From: Apteryx mantelli
Taxonomy: Eukaryota; Chordata; Aves; Apterygiformes; Apterygidae
Length of the DNA stretch: 64,000 nt
Assembly: GCF_036417845.1 (NCBI RefSeq)
Contig: NC_089978.1
Span: 89,956,007 to 90,020,006, forward strand
Direction of reading: 5' to 3'
Under the pieces are notes generated by a model, which saw only the letters and a program-made list of their open reading frames with translations, searched no databases and had not been told where the DNA came from. The translations under genes and the position numbers were made by a program. Below, piece by piece: positions 49,301 through 63,210 of the stretch. Each line of letters opens with the position of its first letter. Position 1 is the first letter of the stretch.

Positions 49301-51399
49301 CTTCTACTATACACAAAATCTAAAAGCTTTTTTTAAATTATGTTTTTATTGCACTAGTTCTGTAAGTTCCTTCTAGTTGACTGCTGGAAATGGAGTTTCT
49401 ACTTTTTTTCCGCGCTGATTCATCTTGACAATATCCTCAGTACCGACTACATGAAAAATGTCAACTTCTGCCCTGTTGCTATTCACATGCTGGTTTCCCA
49501 TCAGTACTTCCACTCGTCTAATGCCCAAACTATGCACGCTCCTGCAGTTCTGGGTCACTTCTTGCTGCAAGGCCAGGGCTAAACATCTCCAAGGTTTCAA
49601 ATAGCTGCCCTCCCTTTATAATAATACTAAACGCTGCCCGAAGTGCTGTTTTCCAGCCCCTCTCTCCTCCTTGCCATAAGATGGCGCATGTGCATGCGTG
49701 ATTATATTCTGTTGCCTTTTTCCTGTAATAACCAGACTCTATGTATACAACTTGTCTTGCATCAATTCTTCTATTACCATAATTTTGCTGGCGCAGCTGG
49801 CTTTAATAGCTGGTTTTCAGGTACCATAATGCTAGCATTAGGAATGTGCTCTGGCTTTGTGTTGCTCCTCTCGGGGCTGTAAGGCAATCTGTATGTGTAT
49901 GTGCACATCTTATTTTGTGTTAGTCTCCAGGTCCATCCTACCGGCATACCAGAAGTGCTTGTTTCCCATCTTTCCAGACTAAACCCAGATACAATAAACA
50001 TTTGCAGAGATTTTCTTGTGCACAGTGAATAATATTTTAGTCAATAACTGTATGTGTAAGTGATACAAATATGTAAGTAAAGTCTCCTCCTTCCTTAAAG
50101 GATTTTTAAAAAATCTCCTGACACGGCTAGCGTGCCACAAAGAAGGAGTCGCCAGAAGAACTTTGGTGCCAAGCAACAAGAATCTTTTAGAGGAATTACT
50201 TGAAACATTGAAATAAAATTTATTCTTCAATCTGTGTTAGAAAATACAGAGAACTAGAACACCACACTCAAGCACAGATGAAAGCTGTCAAAATATTCCA
50301 GTTGAAATAATGTTAATATACACAATATTAACCTGTTTTGAGGAAGGCTTCACTGAGAAATTGGAGTGTATACATTTATAAAACCCCGTCTTTTCAGTTC
50401 AAGCAGTTGCCTTCTAAAGCCTAGTATTTTTAACATTTTCAGTACGTTTGCATTAAGACTCTCGAATTAAGTCTCATGTTCCACAATCCTATAAATATCA
50501 AAAAAAAAAAAAAAGGTATGGGATAAGTAAAAGGATAGCTGTCATTGGGGGGATCTGTCATTTCCGTCATATTGGCTGAAGGAACAGTGCCCACAAGGCA
50601 GGGTTACCTGACTTTCACCTCCCCGTCAATCCAGGGGGCTTCTTAAGTAAGACTTCTCGGAAAGGCTCTTGGAATATTCAGATGAAGCGGCGCAACCGAC
50701 TAGCCTTTATTGCCTCTTTTGTCAACATTTGTAAAGAAATCTAACAGATTTTTGGTTTTTCAAAAGATATTCTCAGCCTCTTTCCCTTGCCAAACACTAG
50801 GCAAGTCTATGTTTAATTATTGTTTTGGTTTGTTTAGTTTATGATGAAGATCTGAAAAGCATTTTCTTCTGCAAATCTGCTTCAAGGTTCTGTGATTTAT
50901 TTTTCTTCCTGTTTTTATTTAATCATCTGCTATTTAATATTAAACAGATTTTTAATAAACTGTTATGGACCTCAAATATTTCATTTGCAACATAGTCCTA
51001 AGTAATACACACATAAAATTACAGCCTCAGCTTTTGGGGGTTTTCATTCAAGCAGCTCTCTTTACTTTTGTGGCTAGGATTGGATGTGTGAAAGTAGAAT
51101 ATTTTTTCCTTCATACATTTTTTTCTGGCTACAGCAAAGATGCTATTGATAACATGAAGTTTAGCAAAAAGTGTTTTTCATGGTTTATTTGTTCCTTGTT
51201 TATTCCTTTGGCAGAAACAACCTGATCCATTATAAATCTAAAATGGAGTCATACTTTTCACCAGGAAAGGTATGAGAGCATAATTATTCCTTCCCTAACA
51301 ATTGCAAGCATTCACAAATTCTTGATACAGTTTTGGCTTCTTGCCTCTTGTCTAGTTGTCTGATAATACATGTGTGTTAGACGTGCTGAGCCAGCAAAT

Positions 51400-51520
51400 G
51401 CCGGTACAGCCCTGCAACCCTTCGCTGTGTACACCTTTAGGCACACAAATAGTCCTGTTAATACCAGTGGGACTATTCTGTGCTTAAAGGTAAGCCTGTG
51501 CTTTAAGTGTTTTGGAAACT
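51400..51520 (+). mobile_element. possible ancient amniote interspersed repeat fragment
   Basis: The text around CAGTGGGACTATTCTGTGCT followed by TTAAAGGTAAGCCTGTGCTT resembles a divergent old repeat common in turtle, crocodile and bird DNA, with the pattern of an inverted TTAAA(G)TTAAGCA motif. This is recognised from memory; the family name is uncertain. Confidence 0.35.
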
Positions 51521-54386
51521 GTGATCTTAAATTACTTCCATTTTCCTGAAGGCTTAATTCTTTATTTACACTGCTTTCTACTACATGCTGTTACTTTTCT
51601 GCCAATTTACATGTTCGTGTTGGGAATTTAATTTTGCAGTTAAAACTTCACATTTGTTTTCTAAAGGATTTTTTTTAACTTGGTGTGAAGGTGTCTGTTT
51701 TGACACTTCGTATCATAGAAAAGTAGACTCTCAGTACTTACCAGTGCGACTTGGCAGCTTCTGGACTATTGAAAAGCTTCTACATATATTAAGTGAATCA
51801 CAAACTCCTATCAATTTAACTAGTCTACAGACTCCCTAAACCCAGGTTAGGCGGGGAGAGGGAGAAATGAGGGGCTTCTTCAGAGAGCCCTTTACTTCTA
51901 GTAGTTTAAGACTAATTTGTGTTTTGCTCCTCGCTTTTGCTTTCTTCTTAATTTGAGCCCCATTGGTCCAATCGCACTTGACAGTTTCATGTCATAACAT
52001 GTATTTTTATGTAAAGAATAGAGAAGAAATTGCTCGTATCTGTGCTAGAGGAACTCACTTTTCATTTTTATATGGTATCTTTTATCTGGGGGTTTCAAAG
52101 TATCGTTGTGGCTCACACGGAGCATTGTGAGCGTGGCTGCGGAAGAGCTTTGCTGGAAAGACAACAAATAACACAGAGCTTTGAACTAAGGCCGTATAAC
52201 CCTAAAAATCATTTTTGTCTTTAATGCTGTTCTAGCCGAAATTTTGTTCCTATTAAAGCCTCACTGAAAACAGGATTTGTGCCTTAATGTAATGGCTTGT
52301 TTTGTAATGCCCTGCTGTCTTGCTAAACTATTTATTAGAGAAACAGGGAGGGGCTGGCACCGTCCTATTTCAAAATACAATGCTTATGTAGTCACTGAAG
52401 CAGATAGCCCTCAGGGCCATTTACAACTTTTTCAGCCAGGAAGAGAAAACAGAAATACCTTTTAACTGTTTGAATCTTCTCTAGCCTTTCTTTCTCAATA
52501 TCTATCTGTGCTGTCTTCCAGCAATGCATTGGGCTGAATATATATGAGTACTTTCACCTTCGTTACGTGCACTTGCCAACAACCCTGGAAATGGTATGTT
52601 TAAATCATGGAAAAATAATGCAAATCAAATGTGAGCTTACAGAACGATTAAGTAAATCTTGGCCTTTTATTTTTCTTCCTTTTTCCCCCACTTTTTTACT
52701 TTTTTTCCTAAGAGATTGAAAGATGGTATTTGAAATTATATATACTAAAATGATGTGTTCACCTCCCTACCCAATTCAAAATTTCTTTAAGCTTGCACAG
52801 CACTTTGTAAGGAAGTGCTAGAATTAAAACTGCGTGTGCAAACCTACCTTTAACAACTAAGTATTAAAAAGTCTACTGAATATGTGTAAACCACGCTATT
52901 TCAAAGCTTTTAATGCAGCCAAATAACTGTCAGTTTTCTAGAGGACGTCAGTGACCCCTCCTGAACACAAGGACCACCCTGTTGTTTAAATGTAAGATCT
53001 TTTTTCAAAACTTTTTTTCTTTTTATAATTTTTCAATTAAAAAAATCTTTTTTCATAAGGAAAAAAAATCTGTAGCTTTGATCTCCGGCAGCTGAAAAAA
53101 CTGTGGCTGGAATCTTCCCAAAAAACTGTTTGAGGCCAACACCCCTTATGGAAATTTTCAGACTTGTGAAAGCTGGCAAAGTTTTAAGAGCAACTAAAAA
53201 CCTGCATAATAAAAAATGTCAGATAACTTCAAAATAAGTGACACTACCCTGCCTACTTCAAATATTTTTAAAAAGAGAGCTTATCTGAGATGCACATCTG
53301 TAGATTTCTTATCAGCTTTACAGCATTTTCACCCATCTAAACCTATTACATCAGTTTAAACGTATCGACTTGATATATCAACATTGTAAGAAAGTCTGTA
53401 AATATTTTGATCCTCTTCTGATCTTTCTCTACAATTACCTTGTACAGCATAACCCAGGCAAGCTGAACATCAGCTCTTTGAATTCCTCTTTTGGTTCTAA
53501 ACCCAGGTTGTGCTTCGGTTAGGAGGTTCTTTACATTGAACGCAGTTCTTTAAGATGCACAGTAATACCTGCATAAAATGTGTTAGTCATGAAAGTGGTT
53601 AATTTGAACACTTTTTTTATTACCCTTTTATAGTAGGAACCATGAGAAGCTCTGTCCAAATCTGACGCCATTTTTCAAATCCCAAACTACACTGACAAAT
53701 ATACAATATTCTCAGATCACATTTCATTATTTTTCTTTTATATTTCCTGCTCCTTTACTGTCCACTGTCAATATCCCAAGATTATCATGAAGTTCAACTG
53801 AAAATTTGTCATGCTTCTTTCATAGGTTTTCTCTTGCTGCCTTCATTTCCAGCATTACACAGTTCCCAGCAATGTTTACCCCAGCACTAGGAAAAATGAT
53901 GTTTTATAACACCATGAAGACCTTTTTTGAGAGACTGTTGGTCATTTGATAAGCATTTTTAGTGGCATTTGCTTCAAAAGAATTCTGTGTACTAATGTAC
54001 AGTTGTTCAGGTCTATCTTTTTTCATTACTTCATTCACTGCAACTAGTTTTCTGATCATGAGGAAGTATTTCTCTTATTTCTCTCTTACATCCCCATCTA
54101 TCTTTGTGTGTACTCAAGCCTCTAACTCCCCTACATTTCAGCTGCCTGTATGCACGATCACTTCAGCGAACATCATAAAGTTGGTTGTCTAAATTTCTCC
54201 TAAATTTGGAGGTTGATACACATGATCAAATTCAATCACACTGTTGAAAAAACATGAGGGCATATCTGGCATTAGAGGCAATTGGTTGCTGTACCATGGG
54301 GTGCCTTGGTATCCTGGAGTGCATTTGGCGCTTTTGTCCCTAAGCTCCATGAGTCAATATGAGTTCGTGGCTTCTTAGGCTGTGAA

Positions 54387-55010
54387 TGTTGGGATGGCTG
54401 GTAATAAGTGTCTCTCTCTGTGGCCTGGTCATCTGTTTTGACAAACATCAGGCCAGATACTACCCGGAAAGGCAGCCTGGGCACTTCTTCAGCCAATGTT
54501 GTGCCTCCCAAACCTTTGTTTCCCAGAAGCTATGGGAAGCTTCCCACCAACACCAAACCAGTTCTCTCTCCAGGGAGCATGCTGAAGACCAGCAGTGATT
54601 GCAAATGTGCAGATGGACAGAGCAAAGCCATTTCGCAGCCTCCCAGGGAGGGTGACGGGCAGCGCACGGACCCCCGGTGCTCCAGCCCTGTGGTGAGCAA
54701 GCACACTGCCTCGTGGGAGCGGCTCATGCTGCAAACCCAGAAGGATTGCTAGTTGCTGAAGGTAGAGGATAGGCTAGGTGACTGTCCGGAGTTCTGCATT
54801 GATTTTATCCTGTCTTTAATGAGGCAGATGACTAACAGAGACCCTGGAAAACAGAGAAACCTCTACTTGTCAGCAGTCTCTGACCAGTTGAGTGCCAAAA
54901 AAAGTCAACAGTTTGAACCATGCCTCAGAAAAGGTATGCAAGGTTACAAAGCACTTGCCCTGTGGATCACATATGCACAGGGGGACCTGGACAGCTTTGT
55001 AGGCTTGTGA
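54387..55010 (+). pseudogene. doubtful coding-like remnant, identity unknown
   Basis: A locally GC-richer stretch has a 114-codon open frame (54408-54749, opening on GTG just after TAA stops). Its Ser/Pro/Lys/Thr-rich product includes RPDTTRKGSLGTSSANVVPP. A second frame at 54753-55010 reads RNLYLSAVSDQLSAKKSQQF. Neither has a good ATG context, splice structure or a family I can name with confidence. It could be a decayed retrocopy of a basic, low-complexity protein, or chance. Confidence 0.2.
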
Positions 55011-58000
55011 TTCCTTACCTGCAAAGAAGATTGATGATATTCACCTCCCATTCCTTTGTCCAGCAGGAGTGCCAAGCCCTGGTTCCTCATCATGTGACTT
55101 CTCCACCCCTTGGAGTATCCTGTGTCCTTTTTGTCTAACTGCTGTGATTTCCCTGAATTTGTTCATGTTGGTTCCTTGGAAGTAACGTGATTCAACACTA
55201 CATGCTGTAGATAAAATATTGTCAATTCCAGATGACTTAAGCTGTCTTTGCTTTTCTGTAGGCAGATTCAAGGGACTTTGCTTTATGCATGTTGCAGATT
55301 TTCACATGGCCATGTGCCTCTGTCACACAGCACAACAGTAACCATTGCTGTTTGGGGCTATTCCAGCAACTGCTTTCTTGGCGGGAGCTTTGCCCAGAGA
55401 GAAAGTAGGTACAGAACCTCCTGTTGAGACTTATTTTGGACACAGTGGCTGGGATCAAATTTTCTCTGACACATTTCCTCCTGTGGGTGACAGCTCATTT
55501 CTCACTGGATGTTTTCAGGTTGTACATGGAAATCCTTGAGACCCTCTAGTCTGGGACCTTTTTGGTGAAGGACCAAGCAGTTGCTAGGAGATAATGAAGG
55601 GCTGATGGTGGCAACCTTCTCCTCTGGTGGCCACAAAAGACCCTTTCCTGAAGCAGTCAGCAAAGTAGAACAGAAATAGGGCCTCAGCCTGCTAGTAAAA
55701 GGATTGGCAGCGTCAAGGCATATCGATCCTGGAGCATGAAATACTGGAGAGAGGGAGGAAACAGGTACGACTGGCTGAGTGCAAGCACCAGTGGATAGAC
55801 ACCAGAGGAATCTACTCAGAATGAAGTGTCTTCATAGGCTGGTATTAGACAATTACATTAGCTTAACTCATAAATGCAAATTAATGCCTGGATAATTCTT
55901 TAGATATTTTGCTCAGCCCTATGCAGACTGTAGAAAGCTGCAAGCTTTTATTGACTACTAAACAGCAGCTAGCCCTGGACATGTCTTGACAGAGTAAAAG
56001 GAGTGATTTGAAACTATTCTTAAATAGAAGAAATCAGAATACTAAAAAATACTACTCCAAGAAATGATATTCTTCCACACACCTTTCTTCCACTTCTGAA
56101 ACGGCAGGGGAATTGTCACAGATTGCCTGATGTGAATTTTTCTGTGGTGTAAGACATTAAATTTCACTCATCTCTTCGTGAACCAAAGGACTTTAACCCA
56201 GGAAAAAAATCCCAGAAAGTCATCCAATCTTGAGCTGAAGACATCATGGGGAGGAGAACTGATTTTGTTCCTTGTGGTTTGCTAGTGTTTAATCACCTTT
56301 CACTGTTTAGAAAGTCAAGCCTAATTTTTAAATTGAATCCATTTTGTTTAAGCTTCCAGCTGCCAATTTTAGTTCTCTCTCTCACTGGACTAAAATGACT
56401 TCCAGATAGCAGGAGAGCACTATATAATTCATATATCTCTTGTTTTTTATTGTTTTTAAATTAAACAGCTAGAGACTTTTAAGCCTCTGAATCCTTCTAT
56501 GATTTTTTGTGCCCTCTTCAGTTTTCAACCTATTAAAAAATGTGGACACTAAAGCAGATAAACTCACCTTATTTCTAATAGCTGCTCCACCATTAGCACC
56601 CTAAAGAGCACTAGCTCCTAACTGCGTACCAGAGCCACTTTTTGAGGAGTCTTATGATTGTGTCCCTTTAACCTTTTCTAAGGTCTCTGCTTTTTGTGAT
56701 TTAGTAATCTCTTCTAGTCAAAATTTTTGCATTCGTTAATCACAGATACATAATCTTGCATTTAGACATATTAAGACATAACTTGGTCGAATGGCTCAGT
56801 TTACAGAGTAATCCAGTCTGTGTGACTGTTCTGCATTACTGCCTTTTTTCATCATTATTACTTTTGTACTCCAGCAATCTTTGTGACAGCTACAATCATT
56901 AGCAATATTATAATTACCTCTACATCATGGATGAAATGTTGGGCTAGATACCATAACCAAGGCTCCTCCTCTAAGAACAGTCTAACTATTTGGTTATTTT
57001 TGTAATGATATTTATTTCTTCGGATCTGTCAGTTCATCAGTTTTTAAGCCATTTAACTCATTACATTGAAACTATGTGAGACTAACTTGTGTAGTATCAA
57101 GTCTACTACATCTACACAATTAATTTTGTGCTCAAATTTCTCATCTCCTCAAGTAATAAAACTAGGTGTGTTTACCAAGATGTCTGCTCCTTAAACCACA
57201 CTTACTGGTGTTAGTTATATTCCTATTCTTTTATTCCGTATCAAATAAATCCCATATCTTCTTTTTCATTATTTTGCTCAGGACTGATGTCAAGACGATT
57301 AGCTTTTTGGTCCCTGGCCCATCCTGCTCAGCCATTCGGAAACTGGCCTTGATATTAGTCTTTCTGGAATTGCTCAGGCCTTTTGAGATCTACATTTATC
57401 AACGTAAAGGGACTAGCCACCTCCTCTGCTGACAAAGGAAGCTGGGAGAGTATTTTGAGAAAGGTACCACTCTGCATTTGCCCTATATTTGTACTTCTCA
57501 CTATGCAACTTCTACTGGTTACTGTCAGAAACAGCTTATGAGGCCTAACAAATTTTTGGTCTGACAGCTACTCTTTTAGGTTCACTTTTAAGACTCCAGG
57601 GTTATCTGGACCTGCTGATTAAATAATAAGAATATAATGATTGTTTATCCCTCATACTTTCTGCACTTTAGAACATATATTTACCAGGATGTCTTTATCA
57701 GTACAACTATCCCAAATAAACTATGCACAAAAAATGTTCTTAGAACGGTTGTAGCTCATGCCACAAAACAGCGTTGTGGTTGGCATTATTTACTCCATCC
57801 TTCTTTTTCCCTGAGTAAAGCAAGTTAATTCTAATAAAGGCACTGACCTGGCTGGCAAACCTATCCCAACAAAAGTTCATAACGTAAGCCTCGCACAGTC
57901 GCTTGTAGACTGAAAACTGCTGTATCTAATCTTCATGAGCTACAAGCACATTTTGCTATTTTCCCCACAAGGAAAACAGAAACACTTATTCTTCTACCCC

Positions 58001-60504
58001 TTTTTCATCTAGTGATGGAGCCTTTGCGAAAACCTGTTTTTCCTAACAATGAACTAAAAAGCTCTTTGTCCTCCACTCTCCTGGTCAGGGCAGTTTAGCG
58101 GTGATACATGCAGTGGGAAAATGCAAAGCACTGATACTAAATACTTGGGGGTTTGGGGTTTTTTGAAATCCCCATCTGTTTAAAATTTATGTATTCTTTG
58201 ATGTGTATCATGGATTGCTTGGGTGAAATTAGTTCCTTTACTCCATTTTTCCTGGATATCACAACTAATGACTTACCGGATGATAGTAATTATAAGCACT
58301 CTGGTTTTCAGCCTCAAAATCATGCGACTTTTTGTATTTACCTACACCATACTGCTGTTTCTTATGTAGTTAGTTTCAAAGGTGGACTAAAGCCAGCTAA
58401 AACCGAAAAGATGGTTTTCCCAACTTTTCCTTTCACTAGATCAGCAGCTACTACAATTATGAAGTAAACCTTTTTAGTGCTGTTAAGAGCAATTTTGTTA
58501 ATCCTCCTTAGCCATTCCTTTTTAATCAGATAATTGCAGGTATTAATATGTGCTCCAATATTAATATTAATGTGCCCCTGCTTAATAACTAAAATCGAAA
58601 AAGTTATGGAAAGCTTTAGGTCCTTGGATAAAAAGAGAGTATCTCCTTTTTATTAAAAGTTTCAAATAGAAACTGGAAGACCAAAAAAGTATTTGCAGAA
58701 ATTCTATAAAACCGTATAACCAAAAGACTATTCTGGGAGAAATGAAAACAAAACCACCAACCCCTTGCCTACTTGGCCTCCCGTTTCCCTCCCTCCCTGT
58801 AACTGCACAGAAAAAAACTTGAACATATCACTTCAACGAGCTCAGAATGTTCTTACTGTAAAATGAAGTAACCTTGATTTAACTCTAAATGACCACTCAT
58901 TAGTAGCTGATGGGTTCATCCAGGTGGAAAAATTGCTAGTGTAAAAGGAAACATGATAAACTGGCTCATAAATAACTTGATTTTGTTGTAGATCAAGAAG
59001 CAAACAAGTTTTTGTGTAAAGGACTACAAACCAGTCAACAAAATGCTGATGACCATCAGTTTGGCATCTCTTTTCTATACCCTAGGGCTGTTAGCAATGG
59101 AGGAGACAGGGCTTGAGAAATCTGGCAGTGTTCCTCAGCACAGTTGTGTTTGCTAAGCATCTTACAGATAAGGGAAAGGGATCTAAATAAGAGACAAGAT
59201 AAATAAGAAGGAACTGTGACCAAAAATGACTCTTTACTAATTAACAATTTGTTCACATGTAAATTATCAGTGAGATGGAGGAGAACATTATCAGCCATAC
59301 TGATTTACAGCCAGACTAACCTTTTCATGACCTGAAGGACATACTGAACTGATATTACACAGACTTAACTCTTTTAAGAAAACCAATATAACCTGATCAT
59401 ATCATAATAACCAACGTAATGATTAAGTCACCAAGTAAGAAATTACCAGTGCGTTCTTTCAGAACTAATTCAGTGACTGCCAAGTACGAGTAGAATTTAA
59501 GAGGACATTTGAACAAAAGCCACAGGCTTTCATTTGCTTTTGTGGGGGCAGAGTAAATCAGATATATCACTGTATCTACTGCTGAATGACAGACACTAAA
59601 ATAAGCTCTAGTATAAAATATCCTAAAGAAGCACTGGATGACAGGTAAGATTAGAGTCAGAAGGTAAAAGCTCTGTTCATGGAATTTGGGTAACCATCAG
59701 TACCAGCTATATACTGGCTCTGCATATTGCATCTGATGCAACCTAATCTCATTAAGGTCAGAAATCCCATTGCTTACAATATATTTTTAGCATTGCCTAC
59801 TTAGTTTCAGAAAGTGCCAGTTACAAAAACATTTGTACAAGTAAACCTACATTTTTACAAACTGAAGTAAGCCTACTTGTTGCATCTGTAGTTTTCAAGC
59901 ACATTCTGCTCTTGGACTCCTCCATTAACTGTGAGAGCAGAAATAGCTGTGAATATCAATTGTAAACATGGCTTCCTTTCTGGCAGCCCAACAGACAGGA
60001 GCTACCATCTTTCTCATCATACCAGGATGTTTGTGGCTTATTGGTTGCCATCAGAAGCCCTAGTGACTACGATAACGCTTGGGTGACAGCTGTATCAGGA
60101 TAAACTCTCTCTCTTTAACCACTCAAAAGCTGCTGGTATCTGGCTCCAGAGTAGTAAGGAACAAGGTGATAAAGGTGAAATAGTCACAGGCAGACAGGGT
60201 GAATGACCAACTAGATTAGAAGATATGCTCCAGATTTTCACAGAATGTCTAGCCATAAGCTTTTCCATGGTACCATAGCTTTGCTGATGTCTCTCCCTGC
60301 AGTGACCTGAACATTTGGATATGCTGAATCCTTGAAGGCAATATGCTCTGCATACTGGCCATTCCTTATGTGAATGCCAGATCAATTTCAATGTTTGTTG
60401 AACCAAAGACTTTACACTTGAAACAGCAGAAAAGGAAGATAACCCTACTCTTCATTAGCATTTTCCTTGTGCTTTAAGTTTGCTGGCAAAAATGGCTTAA
60501 AAAT

Positions 60505-60945
60505 CATTAATTGTTGAGGTTGGAAACCTCTCTCTCTGAAGACCATCTAGTACAACCCCTTTGCTCAAAGCAGGGTCACCTAGAGCATGTTGCTCAGGGC
60601 TGTGGCCAGTCAGGTTTTGAATATCTCCAAGGACGGAGACTCCACAACCTCTCCAGGCAGCCAGTTCTGTTTGACCACACTCACAGTAAACATTCTTTCT
60701 TAGGTTTTAATGGAACTTCCTGTATTTCAGTTTGTGTTCATTGCCTCCTGTCCTTGTCACTGGGCACCACTGAAAAGTCTCACTCTATCCTCTTTGCTCC
60801 CCCCCCACCATCAGGTATTTATACACAATTATAAGATCCCCCCCCCAAGTTTTTTCTTCTCCGGGCTGAACAATCCCTGCTTCCTCAGCTTCTCCTCGTG
60901 TGACAGATGCTCCAATCCCTCAATTACTTTAGTGGCCTAGCTTCT
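60505..60945 (-). mobile_element. CR1 LINE 3' fragment (older)
   Basis: Reverse-complement CR1 3' region. The plus strand shows the same string of landmarks as the 40.6-kb copy: GAGGTTGGAAACCTC, then CAGGGTCACCTAGAGCA, then TTGAATATCTCCAAGGACGG, then the CACTGGGCACCACTGA block. It is more diverged, with C-run expansions at about 60800 and 60840, and no reverse-transcriptase reading frame remains. Confidence 0.88.
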
Positions 60946-61890
60946 ATGAAAGTATTTTATAATAAAGTCTATTAGAGACATGTTCCAACATACCAAGCAT
61001 GTTATTGACAGTTAACTAAAACCAAAACAAATAGTTTGAACATTTTTTACTTTTCTCTGTCAGATCTACCTTGTTGTTGAATTTGAATCTATGATCATCT
61101 TTTTCTGGTCCTATTACTTTGGCCTCTTCTGTCCTAACAAGAATATTTACTTAAGAATATTTTGCATTAACATCACATGTACAGTCAAGCTGAGCGTTTC
61201 TTTTTAAGGTAAATATTTTAGGAAGCTCTTCAGCAAAACAAGACACAGGGCTGATTCTAAAAAAGTAGAATTATGGCTTTCATAGAAATAATTAAAAGGA
61301 ATTAATCTTATGAAGTGTTATGCTTCTGGTCTCAGTATCATGATTAAAATTTGCACAGCTCAGAGTACATGTTTACCATACACTACATTGAAATAAAGTA
61401 CTTCACAAGCATTACCCGAGTTACTTTTTAAGCCTGTGTGTTAAGATGAGGAAGACTAGTGCATAAAATTAAAGTTGAGTCAAAGCTGAACCCAAAGGCT
61501 CATTCTGAACATAAACACTGTCTACCTTCTGTTGATGGCAACCCAGATAGTAACACTTGCATCATTTGATAAGAGCAACAGCCAATTTTCCTCCAGCTTA
61601 TTAAACTGGTAAGAATAGCGCACAAACTAGTCTCCTCAAGTCCTGACCCCACAGCTGCGTAGGAACCCCAAATGACTTGAACATACCTACTCCTCTCCAT
61701 GAAGTTACGCAGGTACGTAACTTTTTTGATGCCTCAGACACTTTAAGTTGATCTTTCATGGGTCAACAGTGATTTATTTTTCTAAAATAAAAAAAATAAT
61801 TAAAAACAAAAAAAGCACAAAACCAATTTCTGAGGAACTCTTTGGAAGACCAGCAGAAAGCAAGGCCAGCTTGGACTTTGCTTTTGACAG
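60946..61890. other. AT-rich flank upstream of the third CpG island
   Basis: No gene, repeat family or strong motif recognised; only an A-rich run near 61785-61820. Confidence 0.7.
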
Positions 61891-62027
61891 CAGGCCCCCG
61901 CGAGCTTTGCAGGACCTCCGAGGGCCGCTTCCCCCCTCCCTCTCCCTCGGTTTGGCGCTCCCCGCCGCGGGCCGCTATGGCCGCCGCTTACATAAGGGCC
62001 GGCGGCCCTCGGGGAAGCGCCGCGCAC

Positions 62028-62035
62028 GTCACGTG
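62028..62035 (+). promoter_or_regulatory. USF/TFE-type E-box within a CACGT(C)ACGTG motif
   Basis: GTCACGTG embedded in CACGTCACGTGTG, an E-box overlapping a CRE-like half site, at the upstream edge of the third CpG island. Confidence 0.5.
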
Positions 62036-62241
62036 TGCGGGAGCCGCTTCCCACACCCCAAACTGGGGCTCCGGCTTCGCCCGCTGCCGCTGCTTTATTA
62101 GCATTAGCGACAATAATTACGATTTTTAACCGCGGCCCGTGCGGGGGCCCGGGGTGACCCAAGGCCACGCACCCCCCCCCCCCCCACGCCCGGGTCCGCC
62201 ACCGCTTAATATCCGCGTCGCTCCCGTCCACCCCCCCCAAC

Positions 62242-62265
62242 CACACACACACACACACACACACA
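62242..62265 (+). repeat. (CA)n microsatellite
   Basis: About twelve CA units inside the CpG island, following a C-rich run. Confidence 0.9.
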
Positions 62266-62699
62266 AATAGAAAGTTAAAAAAAAGCAGAGGGGCAGCGCG
62301 GGCCCGCCGGCCGCCCGCCCCTCCCGCCGCCGGGCCCGGGCCGCGCCGCAGGCCGCGCCGCGGGATGGCGGCCGGGGCCGGCGGAGGGCGGGGGAGGCCT
62401 GCCCGGGCGGCGGCGGCACGGAGGGGCGGGCGGATCCGCGGGGCAGCCGCTCCGCGTCGGGGGCGCCCGCCGGGCCCTCAGCGGCGCTTGGCGGCGGAGG
62501 CGGCGGCAGGAGGAGCCGCAGGGAGCCGAGCGCCGCCGCCGCGCCTCCCCCCCCCCCCACCGCCGCCACCCCTACCCGCGCCGCCTCGGCCGGCCCGGCA
62601 GCCGCCCCCGGCCCTGCGGCGGCCCCGGCCGCGGCGGGCGGTTGGCCCGAGGCGGCGGGCAGCGGCGGCGGCGCGCTCCCTTCCGCATTTTCCTGGGTC

Positions 62700-62902
62700 T
62701 CTCTCGGGCAGTGACGTGATGTGCTGACGGCGGGCCCGGCCCGGGGAGCTTGGCCGCTTCCACTCAGCTCCGAGCTCGGCCCCTCCCTCCCCTCCCGCCC
62801 GCCCGCCCCGCCGCAGCCGCCGCCGCCGCCGCCGCCGCGCTCGGCCCAGTCGCGCAGAGAGAGGCCGCGCCGCGCCAAGCGCCGCCGCCCGCCACCCGCA
62901 CG
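62700..62902 (+). other. candidate ZFX untranslated exon 1
   Basis: A consensus donor (CACG|GTAAGC) ends a GC-rich stretch at 62902, downstream of a CRE-like site. The segment has no sustained ATG-initiated frame of recognisable protein, as expected for a 5'UTR exon. The 5' limit is a guess. Confidence 0.4.
62814..62839 (+). repeat. (CCG)n trinucleotide repeat
   Basis: About eight near-perfect CCG units within the presumed 5'UTR exon of the downstream gene. Confidence 0.85.
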
Positions 62903-63210
62903 GTAAGCAGCCCGGGGCCGGGCCCCGCCGCCCGGCCCGGCCCGGGCCTTCCCCTGCCCGCACCAGGCCGCAGCGCAGGCCCCGAGGAGGCCGCAGCTAG
63001 GCCGCGCCAGGGCTCCGGCAAAAGAGCGGGCCGCAGGGCCGGGGCCGGCGGGCTGCGCGCCCCCAGCGCGGCCCTGGGCAGCGGGGGCGGCGGCGGGAGG
63101 GGAGCGGAAGCGCGGCGGGGGGGTTGCGGGCTCGGGGAGAGGCGGGCGAGGTCGGTGCCAGGCCCCGGGCCCGGCCGAGGGGGGTTCGGAGAGTGTCTGG
63201 AGGAGGAGAC

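Larger units (their letters stand above)
43396..60500. other. intergenic region between EIF2S3 and the third CpG island
   Basis: AT-rich, without a supportable gene. Open frames are short, lack homology that I recognise and have random composition; the longest (47084-47548) starts on a non-ATG codon. Distinguishable patches are an old interspersed-repeat fragment near 51.4-51.5 kb and a relatively GC-rich, coding-like stretch at about 54.27-55.54 kb. Elsewhere I see nothing. Confidence 0.7.
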
